Shown here piece after piece: positions 35,335 to 42,534 of a DNA stretch of 64,000 nt. A model generated the notes under the pieces. The model was given only the letters and a program-made list of their open reading frames with translations, searched no databases and had not been told where the DNA came from. Numbering within the stretch: position 1 is the stretch's first letter; each line of letters starts with the position of its first letter. The DNA lies in NCBI GenBank assembly GCA_000381605.1, contig KB906755.1:186001-250000 (forward strand), written 5' to 3'. The position numbers were made by a program, and so were the translations under genes. Source of the stretch: Acidobacteriaceae bacterium KBS 89 (lineage in GTDB: Bacteria; Acidobacteriota; Terriglobia; Terriglobales; Acidobacteriaceae).

Positions 35335-35350
35335 TGGCCATTGGGTTGCC
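35335..35350 (+). promoter_or_regulatory. Sigma-54 promoter candidate of the flp pilin genes
   Basis: TGGCCATTGGGTTGCC has GG and GC exactly 10 bp apart and a TTGC -12 core. The predicted start near 35361 leaves about 51 nt before the first flp ATG. The -12 region overlaps the palindrome at 35342-35367. Confidence 0.57.
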
Positions 35351-35367
35351 ATTATCATGGCAACCCA
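35342..35367. promoter_or_regulatory. 11-bp perfect palindrome over the flp promoter -12 region
   Basis: TGGGTTGCCAT (35342-35352), loop TATC, ATGGCAACCCA (35357-35367). It covers the -12 element and predicted transcript start, so it could be an operator for a repressor as well as a DNA hairpin. Confidence 0.5.
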
Positions 35368-35411
35368 GTCTGTGGCTGGAACAAAAATCACCTAAGGGAG
35401 AAGGAACTCAA

Positions 35412-35609
35412 ATGAAAGATAAATTGATGAAACTGTCCGTGAAGTTGCAAGTCCTGTTGATGGACGAAGAGGCTCAGGACTTGATCGAGTACGCGCTCGT
35501 AGTGGCTTTGATCGCTTTCGCGGCGACGGCGGGGATGACCTCACTGTCGACAAAGATCAACCTGGCATTTACTCAAATTGGCACCACCCTCGGCTCCTAT
35601 ATCACCTAG
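35412..35609 (+). CDS. flp: Flp/Fap type pilin (first copy)
   Basis: 65 residues from the ATG at 35412 behind AAGGGAGAAGGAACT. A leader of about 20 residues precedes the Flp motif DLIEYALVVALIAFAATAGM, with the Glu-Tyr pair typical of Flp pilins, then a short polar tail. It is the likely major subunit of the pilus, processed by CpaA and polymerised by CpaF/TadB/TadC. It is nearly identical over its hydrophobic core to the second copy 127 bp downstream. Confidence 0.92.
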   Translation: MKDKLMKLSVKLQVLLMDEEAQDLIEYALVVALIAFAATAGMTSLSTKINLAFTQIGTTLGSYIT

Positions 35610-35654
35610 CGCTTTGGGACGAGTTGTAGGGTCGATCCTTCTGTCTTTCGGTGT

Positions 35655-35694
35655 TTTTTGGGACAATGGCTACCTCTTGCCATTGTCCCAAAAA
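35655..35694. repeat. 16-bp perfect stem-loop between the two flp genes
   Basis: TTTTTGGGACAATGGC (35655-35670), loop TACCTCTT, GCCATTGTCCCAAAAA (35679-35694). The T-run is inside the left arm, not after the stem, so it is not a standard intrinsic terminator. It could stabilise the first pilin mRNA or reduce read-through into the second. Confidence 0.65.
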
Positions 35695-35736
35695 TCCACC
35701 CAGTGGCCGGGGGAATCCCAAGGGAGAGGAACATTG

Positions 35737-35931
35737 ATGAAAAGCAATCTGTGGAACCTAGCCGTCAAAATGCGGGTCCTTCTGGACGAAGAGGGTCAGG
35801 ACCTGATCGAGTATGCACTGGTAGTGGCTTTGATTGCCTTCGCGGCGACGGCCGGGATGACCACTTTGGCCACCGCCATTAACACTGCATTTACCCAAGT
35901 CGGTACTACACTCGGCAGCTACATCACCTAG
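35737..35931 (+). CDS. flp: Flp/Fap type pilin (second copy)
   Basis: 64 residues from the ATG at 35737 behind AAGGGAGAGGAAC. The Flp core QDLIEYALVVALIAFAATAGM matches copy 1 apart from its flanks (one residue given per copy: MTTLATAIN here, MTSLSTKIN there), and both end TTLGSYIT. It probably arose by tandem duplication and may be an alternative or minor pilin. No sigma-54-spaced element precedes it, so it likely depends on read-through from copy 1. Confidence 0.92.
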   Translation: MKSNLWNLAVKMRVLLDEEGQDLIEYALVVALIAFAATAGMTTLATAINTAFTQVGTTLGSYIT

Positions 35932-36097
35932 TGTCTGCCGAAGGAACAACCGGCACTGCGCAGTCCGGACCTGCAGTTTTGGGGAATGCGTTGTACACAG
36001 TCAAGCCAGCAACGGGTTCCCCATACTCTTCAGGCAGTTTTTCTCTGGGTCTCAAGAAGCAAGCTTGGTTGATCGAGCTGGACAAGGAAGTGGACCG

Positions 36098-36886
36098 ATG
36101 ATCGACGGAAAACGGATAGCGGTTGTAATGCCGGCCTACAACGCGGAACGGACCCTGGAAAAGACGGTGCGAGCCCTGCCTGGCATCGTCGACATCAAGA
36201 TCCTCGTCGACGACTCGAGCAATGACAACACGGCGCTTCTCTCTGAAAAGCTCGGCGTACAGACCTTTATCCATGACAAGAATTACGGCTATGGGCGCAA
36301 CCAGCAGACCTGTTATCGGGAAGCTCTCAATGCTGGAGCCGACATCGTTGTCATGGTCCATCCCGATTACCAGTACACCCCCGCACTTGTCTCAGCGATG
36401 GCCGGTATGGTCTCCAGCGGCGTGTATGACGTTGTTCTCGGGTCGCGGATTCTCGGAGCGGGAGCGTTGAAGGGCGGCATGCCTTTGTATAAATACGTTG
36501 CGAACCGCCTGCTGACTGCGTTTCAAAACGTGTTTCTCGGAGTTAAGCTGTCCGAATACCACACCGGATTCAGGGCATTCTCGAGGGAGGTGTTACAGAC
36601 CCTTCCTCTGTTGGAGAACTCCGACGACTTCGTGTTCGACAATCAGATGCTCGCTCAGTCCGTGATGTTTGGCTATCGAATCGGCGAAATCTCCTGCCCG
36701 ACGAGTTACTTCGAGGAAGCTTCTTCCATTAGCTTCAAACGCAGCGTGCAATATGGCTTAGGCGTGCTTACAACCACGGCCAGCTTCGTTGCGCACAAGA
36801 CTGGAATCGCAAAATCATCGCTGTTCGACATGACAGGACGAAAAGTGTCGCTGAAATATTATTCGGAGCTCGCGCAGGGATCGTGA
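36098..36886 (+). CDS. Glycosyltransferase family 2, polyprenol-phosphate sugar synthase type
   Basis: 262 residues from the ATG at 36098, behind GGAAGTGG; a TTG at 36065 is an upstream alternative. GT-A motifs: VVMPAYNAERTLEKTV, VDDSSNDNT and MVHPDYQYTP, where dolichol-phosphate-mannose-synthase-like enzymes have a DxDxQ-type metal site. LGSRILGAGALKGGMPLYKY and HTGFRAFSREVL follow. It would make polyprenol-phosphate sugar, the donor for GT-C enzymes such as that encoded next. Location after the flp genes raises the possibility of pilin or envelope glycosylation. Confidence 0.87.
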   Translation: MIDGKRIAVVMPAYNAERTLEKTVRALPGIVDIKILVDDSSNDNTALLSEKLGVQTFIHDKNYGYGRNQQTCYREALNAGADIVVMVHPDYQYTPALVSAMAGMVSSGVYDVVLGSRILGAGALKGGMPLYKYVANRLLTAFQNVFLGVKLSEYHTGFRAFSREVLQTLPLLENSDDFVFDNQMLAQSVMFGYRIGEISCPTSYFEEASSISFKRSVQYGLGVLTTTASFVAHKTGIAKSSLFDMTGRKVSLKYYSELAQGS

Positions 36887-36939
36887 ACCACCGGACCTGA
36901 CCATAGCCCAAAAACACAAGAGAGGCAAAAAGCTCGGAT

Positions 36940-38694
36940 ATGGTTCTGCCTGCGGCTCAGGAACAAGGTACTTCACTAATAATGGTCGAAGGGGGGCTTA
37001 CAGCGATTGCATTCGCAGTCTCTTTCTGCCTCCCTCGACTGGGCTCCCGCTTTTTCGCTGGTATTGAGGAAGCGTTTGGGCGACTAGCTCGAAGGAAGAC
37101 TCTGTCGGTGGTGGTCGTCGGGCTTGCCGCATTCATGCTACGGCTTGCTATCCTTCCTCTCTGTCCAGTTCCACTTCCATTTCTCCCCGACGATTTTAGT
37201 TTCCTGCTGGCCGCCGACACGTTTGCGGCAGGAAGACTGACCAACCCTACACCAGAGATGTGGATGAATTTGGAGAGTGTCCACGTCACGATGAAACCGA
37301 CCTATATGTCGATGTACTTTCCTGCACAGGGACTGGCTTTGGCGGCAGGCAAAGTACTCACTGGGCATCCATGGTTTGGAATTCTGCTAATGACTGCGCT
37401 AATGTGCGCCGCCATCTGTTGGATGCTCCAGGCCTGGTTACCGCCGACTTGGGCACTCTTGGGTGGTCTGCTTGCCATTTTACGATTGGGTCTGTTCAGC
37501 TATTGGATCAACACTTACTCGGGCGCGGGTTCCATCGCCGCCCTCGGCGGCGCTCTCATACTCGGCGCGCTCCCACGATTAACGAAAAACGCGCGCCTTC
37601 GCGAAGGCTTGATAATGGCCACAGGCGTAGTTCTCCTTGGAATTTCACGCCTATATGAGGGCATGCTTTTGTGTCTACCCGTGCTTTGTTATTTGGCATG
37701 GTCGATGTTTTTTGGAAAGATCCGACCTTCAGCGGGAGCACTATTGCGGCGAAGCGCTATCCCATTAGTACTAGTTGTAGCCGGAGGAGTGTGGATGGGT
37801 TATTACGACTACCGCGTGTTCGGAAACCCCACAACGCTACCGTACACGGCCAATCGAACCCAATATGCAATGGCACCGTATTTCGTATGGCAGTCGAGTC
37901 GGCCTGAGCCAAACTATCGGCATAGTTTGATGCGGCAGTTCTATCACCAAGACGAACTCGACTCCTTTGAAAAGATTCACAGTCTTAGAGGCTTTGTTCC
38001 CGAAACGATCCTGAAAGCGGCGAGAGGAATATTGTTTTATGCGGGCATAGCATTGCTGGTCCCGCTGATCATGATTCGCCGAGTGTTAGCCGATCGCCGC
38101 CTGCGCTTCTTGATTCTGTGCGTGGGGGTCCTGGTGGCTGGGCAGCTTGTGGAGATTTTTCTTATCCCGCACTATCTCGCGCCCTTCACCTGCGCTTTCT
38201 ATGCCATAGGTTTGCAGTCCATGCGTCACTTGCGGCTTTGGAGGCCGGGGGATCAACCAGTCGGGATGACCCTGACCCGACTGATCGTAACGCTCTGCGT
38301 GCTGTTAGCCGGAATGCGGTTGTTTGCTGAGCCACTTCAGCTTGCCCTTCCAGTATGGCCCGCTGTGTGGGCATCTGAGTGGTACGGTCCAAACAGCCGG
38401 TCGGGCACTGCGCGCGCTCAGATCGAGGCTTCACTGGAACAGCAACCTGGAAAGCAACTCGCAATAGTGAGGTACTCTCCTGACCATAGTCCACTCGTCG
38501 AATGGGTTTATAACTCCGCGGATATCGATAACTCTAAAGTCGTGTGGGCATGGGAGATGAACGAATCCGAAAATCTCAAACTCATACACTACTACAAGGA
38601 CCGTACGGTCTGGTTAGTCGAACCCGATGGGAATCCTCCAAGCGCCTCTCAATACCCTGTCTCCACTCTGGAACCGAAAATTGTCGACCGATGA
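36940..38694 (+). CDS. GT-C-like polytopic membrane protein
   Basis: 584 residues with about 11 membrane helices and a soluble C-terminal part of about 120 residues. After the first long helices comes LPDDFSFLLAADTFAAGRLTNP, an Asp-Asp loop motif like that of GT-C transferases, then MKPTYMSMYFPAQGL. I recognise it as a family seen in acidobacteria, of unproven activity. It follows the polyprenol-phosphate sugar synthase by 53 bp, so the pair may supply and use the same lipid-linked sugar. An ATG at 36982 is an alternative start. Confidence 0.7.
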   Translation: MVLPAAQEQGTSLIMVEGGLTAIAFAVSFCLPRLGSRFFAGIEEAFGRLARRKTLSVVVVGLAAFMLRLAILPLCPVPLPFLPDDFSFLLAADTFAAGRLTNPTPEMWMNLESVHVTMKPTYMSMYFPAQGLALAAGKVLTGHPWFGILLMTALMCAAICWMLQAWLPPTWALLGGLLAILRLGLFSYWINTYSGAGSIAALGGALILGALPRLTKNARLREGLIMATGVVLLGISRLYEGMLLCLPVLCYLAWSMFFGKIRPSAGALLRRSAIPLVLVVAGGVWMGYYDYRVFGNPTTLPYTANRTQYAMAPYFVWQSSRPEPNYRHSLMRQFYHQDELDSFEKIHSLRGFVPETILKAARGILFYAGIALLVPLIMIRRVLADRRLRFLILCVGVLVAGQLVEIFLIPHYLAPFTCAFYAIGLQSMRHLRLWRPGDQPVGMTLTRLIVTLCVLLAGMRLFAEPLQLALPVWPAVWASEWYGPNSRSGTARAQIEASLEQQPGKQLAIVRYSPDHSPLVEWVYNSADIDNSKVVWAWEMNESENLKLIHYYKDRTVWLVEPDGNPPSASQYPVSTLEPKIVDR

Positions 38695-38721
38695 GCGTTG
38701 AGATTCGTTTTGATAAAGGAA

Positions 38722-38808
38722 TTAATGAATGACTTTGTGCAAATAGTTGCCTATGACGAACAAAACGAACACCACAAGCACCAGGAGAAGGTATTTCTCG
38801 ATCTTCAT
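38722..38808 (-). CDS. 28-residue hydrophobic membrane peptide
   Basis: Start ATG at 38808 with GAAGGAC nine bases upstream. The sequence begins MKIEKYLLLVLVVFVLF and ends GNYLHKVIH: a short basic head, a strongly hydrophobic helix and a His/Lys tail. It lies in the 296-bp gap between the GT-C-like gene and the GntR gene. No family is recognised; KdpF-like accessory peptides have this size and shape. Coding status is inferred from the ribosome site and composition only. Confidence 0.35.
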   Translation of the reverse strand: MKIEKYLLLVLVVFVLFVIGNYLHKVIH

Positions 38809-38990
38809 CGATGAACGTCCTTCATAGAGCGGCGGTTAAGGGAGGGGAAACATCAATCTACCACACCATCTCCAAGTATGTTGGATGGTAGATCTTCGCT
38901 GTCTGTTGTTCGCGACGGCACCGTTCGAGCTTGCAGGCGTTTTCTTTTTCCGAAGATACCGTCGGGATCAACAATTAAGCCAAACGAGGC

Positions 38991-39695
38991 TCACGGTAGA
39001 TCTTTCAGGAAAGAGAAGGCATGTTCGCGCAGCAACACCCCGGTTTGTTTCAAGTCTCCGTCTTTTAGCGAATCCACAATTGGCTGGTGAATCTCCGCCA
39101 GCGAGCCCAGCTTGTCTTCGTTCTTCTGCAGGTTCAACCGGGACAGCATCCCGATCTCAAGCGAGTCCCAGACCTTCAACAGCGTCTGGTTGGATGCGAG
39201 GGCAACTATAGTTCGATGGAACTTTGTGTTCGCGCTCGCAAAGCCATCAGCGTCGCCGCCCTGTGCGGCGCTTCTCATCAATGTCTGCAATGACTCGATG
39301 GATCCAAGTTCGCCCTGCAGTCTTTCAAGTGGGATAAGTTGTGCCGCGATCTCCTCCAGGTACCCGCGTAATTGATAGGCATCAAAGGTCTCTTGGCTCG
39401 AAATCTCCCTTACACGCGTTCCCCGGTAGTGTTCGGAGACCAGCACGCCCAGGGTTTCCAGTTCACGGAATACTTCTCGCACAGGCGCCTGGCTCACATC
39501 AAACTCATGCGCAACCGCCAACTCTTTAATGCGTTCTCCGGGCTGATACACGCCTTCGGAGATCCGTTTTAACAAAATCCATCGAATGCGATCACGAGCG
39601 GATTTGTGGATCTCAATCATGGCGCGTGGTTCGGTCGCCGGGCTCAATTTCAGGTTCGAGCCGTTTTTCGTTTTAGCTACATCCGTTTTGGGCAT
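38991..39695 (-). CDS. GntR-family transcriptional regulator (FadR/FCD type)
   Basis: 234 residues. The winged helix (about 30-100) has ILLKRISEGVYQPGERI and VSQAPVREVFRELETLGVL, the GntR signature. The FCD ligand-binding domain (about 105-225) is all-helical and contains FHRTIVALASNQ, where His is one of the usual metal ligands. It is 33 bp downstream of the outer-membrane component gene of the RND operon on the same strand. It probably controls that operon, perhaps through the 21-bp palindrome at 45843. Confidence 0.88.
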   Translation of the reverse strand: MPKTDVAKTKNGSNLKLSPATEPRAMIEIHKSARDRIRWILLKRISEGVYQPGERIKELAVAHEFDVSQAPVREVFRELETLGVLVSEHYRGTRVREISSQETFDAYQLRGYLEEIAAQLIPLERLQGELGSIESLQTLMRSAAQGGDADGFASANTKFHRTIVALASNQTLLKVWDSLEIGMLSRLNLQKNEDKLGSLAEIHQPIVDSLKDGDLKQTGVLLREHAFSFLKDLP

Positions 39696-39728
39696 ATAAA
39701 TCGAAGCTTCCCGGACCTCGCTGAGAGC

Positions 39729-41192
39729 TCACGCCTTCGGCAACTGGGCTCTATCCCAACCTCCGCCGAGGGCCTTGATCAGTAGAACGCTCGCTGTCAT
39801 CCGCCTAGCCATCAGGTCGGCTGCAGTGCGCTCATCCGAGAGGGCAATACTCTGCGCAGTGAGAACTTCCAGATATGTTGTGATACCACGTTTATACCTT
39901 GCGGTCGAGAGATCGACCGATCTCCTGGCTGAGGCTACTGCGACCTGCTGCGTCGCCAACTCCTGATCGAGCAGGCGAAGCGCGGCCAAATTGTCTTCGA
40001 CTTGTTGGAAGGCCTCCAGTACGTTTTCGCGATAACTGGCGACAACTGCAGCATGATTGTCTCGCGCCTGTTGAGTGACAGCCCTTCGCCTTCCACCGTC
40101 AATGACGGTCTCGAAAGCGGATCCGCCGACCGACCATAGTGCGCTCGGTCCTTGGAAAAGCGTTCCGATGGCGGTACTCTCCAAACCCCCAGTCGCCGAC
40201 AGCGAGATCTGCGGATAATAGGCTGCGATTGCAATGCCAATCTGAGCGTTGGCCGAGGCTACTCTGCGTTCCGATGCAGCGATATCGGGCCGTCGTTCCA
40301 GGAGCTGCGAAGGCAGACCCAACGGAATCTCGGGCGGTGCCGCCTTTAGCGGGTCAGGCGAAATCGAAAAGGTGGAGGCTGTTTGTCCGGTAAGAACGGC
40401 AATCGCGTGTTCAAATTGTGCTCTCGCTACGCCGGTCTCGATGTCCATAGCACGCGTGGTCTCCAGTTGCGTCTCGGCCTGTGCTACATCCACGTCAGAG
40501 GCGACGCCACCGTGATATCGCGCTTGAGTCAACTGCAGCGCCTTTTCAAAGTCGATTACGGTCGCATCCAGCAGCTGCTTTTGCAGGTCCAGTCCGCGTA
40601 GCGAAAAGTAGTCGAACGCGAGCTCCGAGTGAAGGCTCAGGCTTACGTTTTCGAGATCGCCCGCGCTCGCTTGCGCATTCTCGCGACTGGATTCGATGGT
40701 TCGTCGGACCTGTCCCCAGAGGTCTACTTCGTAAGAGAGCTCTGCTGGCAAAACGGTATCACTGAATTGATTTGTGGTTGTAGGGCTAACGTTTGGTCGG
40801 TTCTGCGAAAGTTGAATTCGCGAGCCGGATGGTTGTACCGCGACCGTCGGAAACAGCTGCGAACGAGCCTGTCGGACGAGGTCACGCGCGCTCATGTACT
40901 CGTGGTAAGCGACCTTCAGATTTTGGTTGGAGACTGCTATCTTTTCCTCTAGTGAGTTGAGTTCCTGATCTGCATAGATCTCCCACCATTTGCCCTTCGG
41001 CAGCTGATCCTGCGGGGTCGCCTGCACCCAGTTCGACGGCGTTTCCTTAAAGGCCGGAGGCGGCGGTGGCACGCTAGGCTGAACGTACTTAGGGCCAACC
41101 ATGCAACCGCTTAAAAGTAAGATGCTGCTGACCAAAGCAACCGAGGTCGCGTTGACTGAGGCTTCGCGCCTGGGTCGACTGGAAATCGTCAT
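39729..41192 (-). CDS. RND efflux outer-membrane lipoprotein (NodT/OprM family)
   Basis: 487 residues. A lipobox LLLSGC (Cys30) gives an outer-membrane lipoprotein, followed by MVGPKYVQPSVPPPP and two OEP/TolC repeats (each about 190 residues; LSYEVDLWGQVRRTIES in the first, LLERRPDIAASERRVASANA in the second). The product forms the trimeric channel of a tripartite pump. Its ATG overlaps the stop of the adaptor gene by 4 bp. Confidence 0.93.
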   Translation of the reverse strand: MTISSRPRREASVNATSVALVSSILLLSGCMVGPKYVQPSVPPPPPAFKETPSNWVQATPQDQLPKGKWWEIYADQELNSLEEKIAVSNQNLKVAYHEYMSARDLVRQARSQLFPTVAVQPSGSRIQLSQNRPNVSPTTTNQFSDTVLPAELSYEVDLWGQVRRTIESSRENAQASAGDLENVSLSLHSELAFDYFSLRGLDLQKQLLDATVIDFEKALQLTQARYHGGVASDVDVAQAETQLETTRAMDIETGVARAQFEHAIAVLTGQTASTFSISPDPLKAAPPEIPLGLPSQLLERRPDIAASERRVASANAQIGIAIAAYYPQISLSATGGLESTAIGTLFQGPSALWSVGGSAFETVIDGGRRRAVTQQARDNHAAVVASYRENVLEAFQQVEDNLAALRLLDQELATQQVAVASARRSVDLSTARYKRGITTYLEVLTAQSIALSDERTAADLMARRMTASVLLIKALGGGWDRAQLPKA

Positions 41193-42493
41193 TTCTCACC
41201 GCCTTGGCCCGCCGCGCCGGTTGCCTGTTCCTTCTGTGTTTGAACATTGAGTCGCTCTCCATCGACGATCGAATCCGGCGGATTGGAAACAATTCGTTCC
41301 TGTCCGGTCAGCCCGGTCGTAATCTCGGCAAAATCGCCAAAGTCACGGCCCAGAGTGACCGGTGCCAGCTCAGCTGTATTGTCGCTTTTAGCTACGACCA
41401 CCCTTAAGCCCTCGCGACGGAATAACAAAGCGCTCACAGGGACGGTCAATGTCGGAAGACTCTCCTTCAACTTCAGGTGGACTTCAGTATAGGCACCTGG
41501 AAGCAGTTCACCTTTCGAGTTATCGACATCTACTTCTACGTTTAACGTGCGTGCTGTTGGGTCGATTGACCTCGAGGTCCGAACGAGTTTGCCCGGGAAA
41601 CGTCGACCAGGAAACTCTGCGAACGTCAAGTCCGACGTAAGTCCGGGGGTGGCTGCTTGCGAGTAAATTTGTGGCACGCTGATGAAGACCCTCAACTTGT
41701 TGATAGCCGCCATTTGAAACAGGGCGCGCGCCTGACCGCCAGAGGCTCCGGAGTCGATGAGCTGCCCGATATCTGTATTGCGCGCAGTAACGACGCCGTT
41801 GAAGGGCGCATAGACCTTCTCAAACGAGACCAGCTGCTTCAGCCTGTCCACGTTCGCCTGAGCGGACTTTACCGCTGTGTTCTTGGCGGCAAGGTCGCTC
41901 ACTGCGTTGTCGGTCTCCTGCTGTGAGACGGCATCTTGCTTGATCAGGTCGGAGAAGCGGTTCGCGGTAATTTGAGAGAGATGAAGATTTTCCGTCGCCG
42001 TTCCAAGGTCAGCCTGCGCTTGAGATAGCTGTTGGTCCACCTCCGGCGACTCAATCTCGGCCAGCAGCTGACCTTGTTTAACGGGGGACCCGATATCAAA
42101 GTACCAGCGTTTGAGGTATCCATTGGTTCTGGCGTAGATTGGCGCATCGACAAAGGCCTGAATGTTGCCGGGAAGAAGGATTTCCTGAGCAGGTGCACCT
42201 TGCTTCGGGTGGACGACAAGAACGGTTGGCGCGGCCAATTCGTTGGTCTCCGCGGCCAGGGCCCTGCGAGATTGCAATCGCGGGACAATTCCAAGCGCAA
42301 CTAGTAAACCGACAACGACAATTGCAATCAGCACCACAGCCACGCCGCGACCTGAAGGTCCCTTGACCGTTCTTTCCGAAACAGTCTCTGGCCTATAGTC
42401 TTTCGGTGTTCCGGTCTCACTCTTGCCGAGTCCTACCGTACCGGTTGATCCGGTGAGGTGCTCCGGAAGCCTCTGCTCTCCATTGTTCTTCAT
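41189..42493 (-). CDS. RND efflux periplasmic adaptor (HlyD/MFP family)
   Basis: 434 residues. A cytoplasmic N-terminus of about 50 residues and one membrane helix (GVAVVLIAIVVVGLLVALG) precede the lipoyl/barrel-sandwich domain (IYARTNGYLKRWYFDIGSPVKQGQ, one conserved core), a coiled-coil hairpin (about 150-215) and the beta-barrel and membrane-proximal domains. GGGGAGAGACACC precedes the ATG. It links the inner-membrane RND pump to the outer-membrane channel; all three are co-encoded here. Confidence 0.93.
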   Translation of the reverse strand: MKNNGEQRLPEHLTGSTGTVGLGKSETGTPKDYRPETVSERTVKGPSGRGVAVVLIAIVVVGLLVALGIVPRLQSRRALAAETNELAAPTVLVVHPKQGAPAQEILLPGNIQAFVDAPIYARTNGYLKRWYFDIGSPVKQGQLLAEIESPEVDQQLSQAQADLGTATENLHLSQITANRFSDLIKQDAVSQQETDNAVSDLAAKNTAVKSAQANVDRLKQLVSFEKVYAPFNGVVTARNTDIGQLIDSGASGGQARALFQMAAINKLRVFISVPQIYSQAATPGLTSDLTFAEFPGRRFPGKLVRTSRSIDPTARTLNVEVDVDNSKGELLPGAYTEVHLKLKESLPTLTVPVSALLFRREGLRVVVAKSDNTAELAPVTLGRDFGDFAEITTGLTGQERIVSNPPDSIVDGERLNVQTQKEQATGAAGQGGEK

Positions 42494-42534
42494 GGTGTCT
42501 CTCCCCGCATGCGCGGCCGTTACGTCGCACGAAA

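Noticed and set aside
35667..35681. Sigma-54-like TGGCTACCTCTTGCC in the stem-loop before the second flp
   Set aside because: Spacing is 9 bp and no tad box precedes it.
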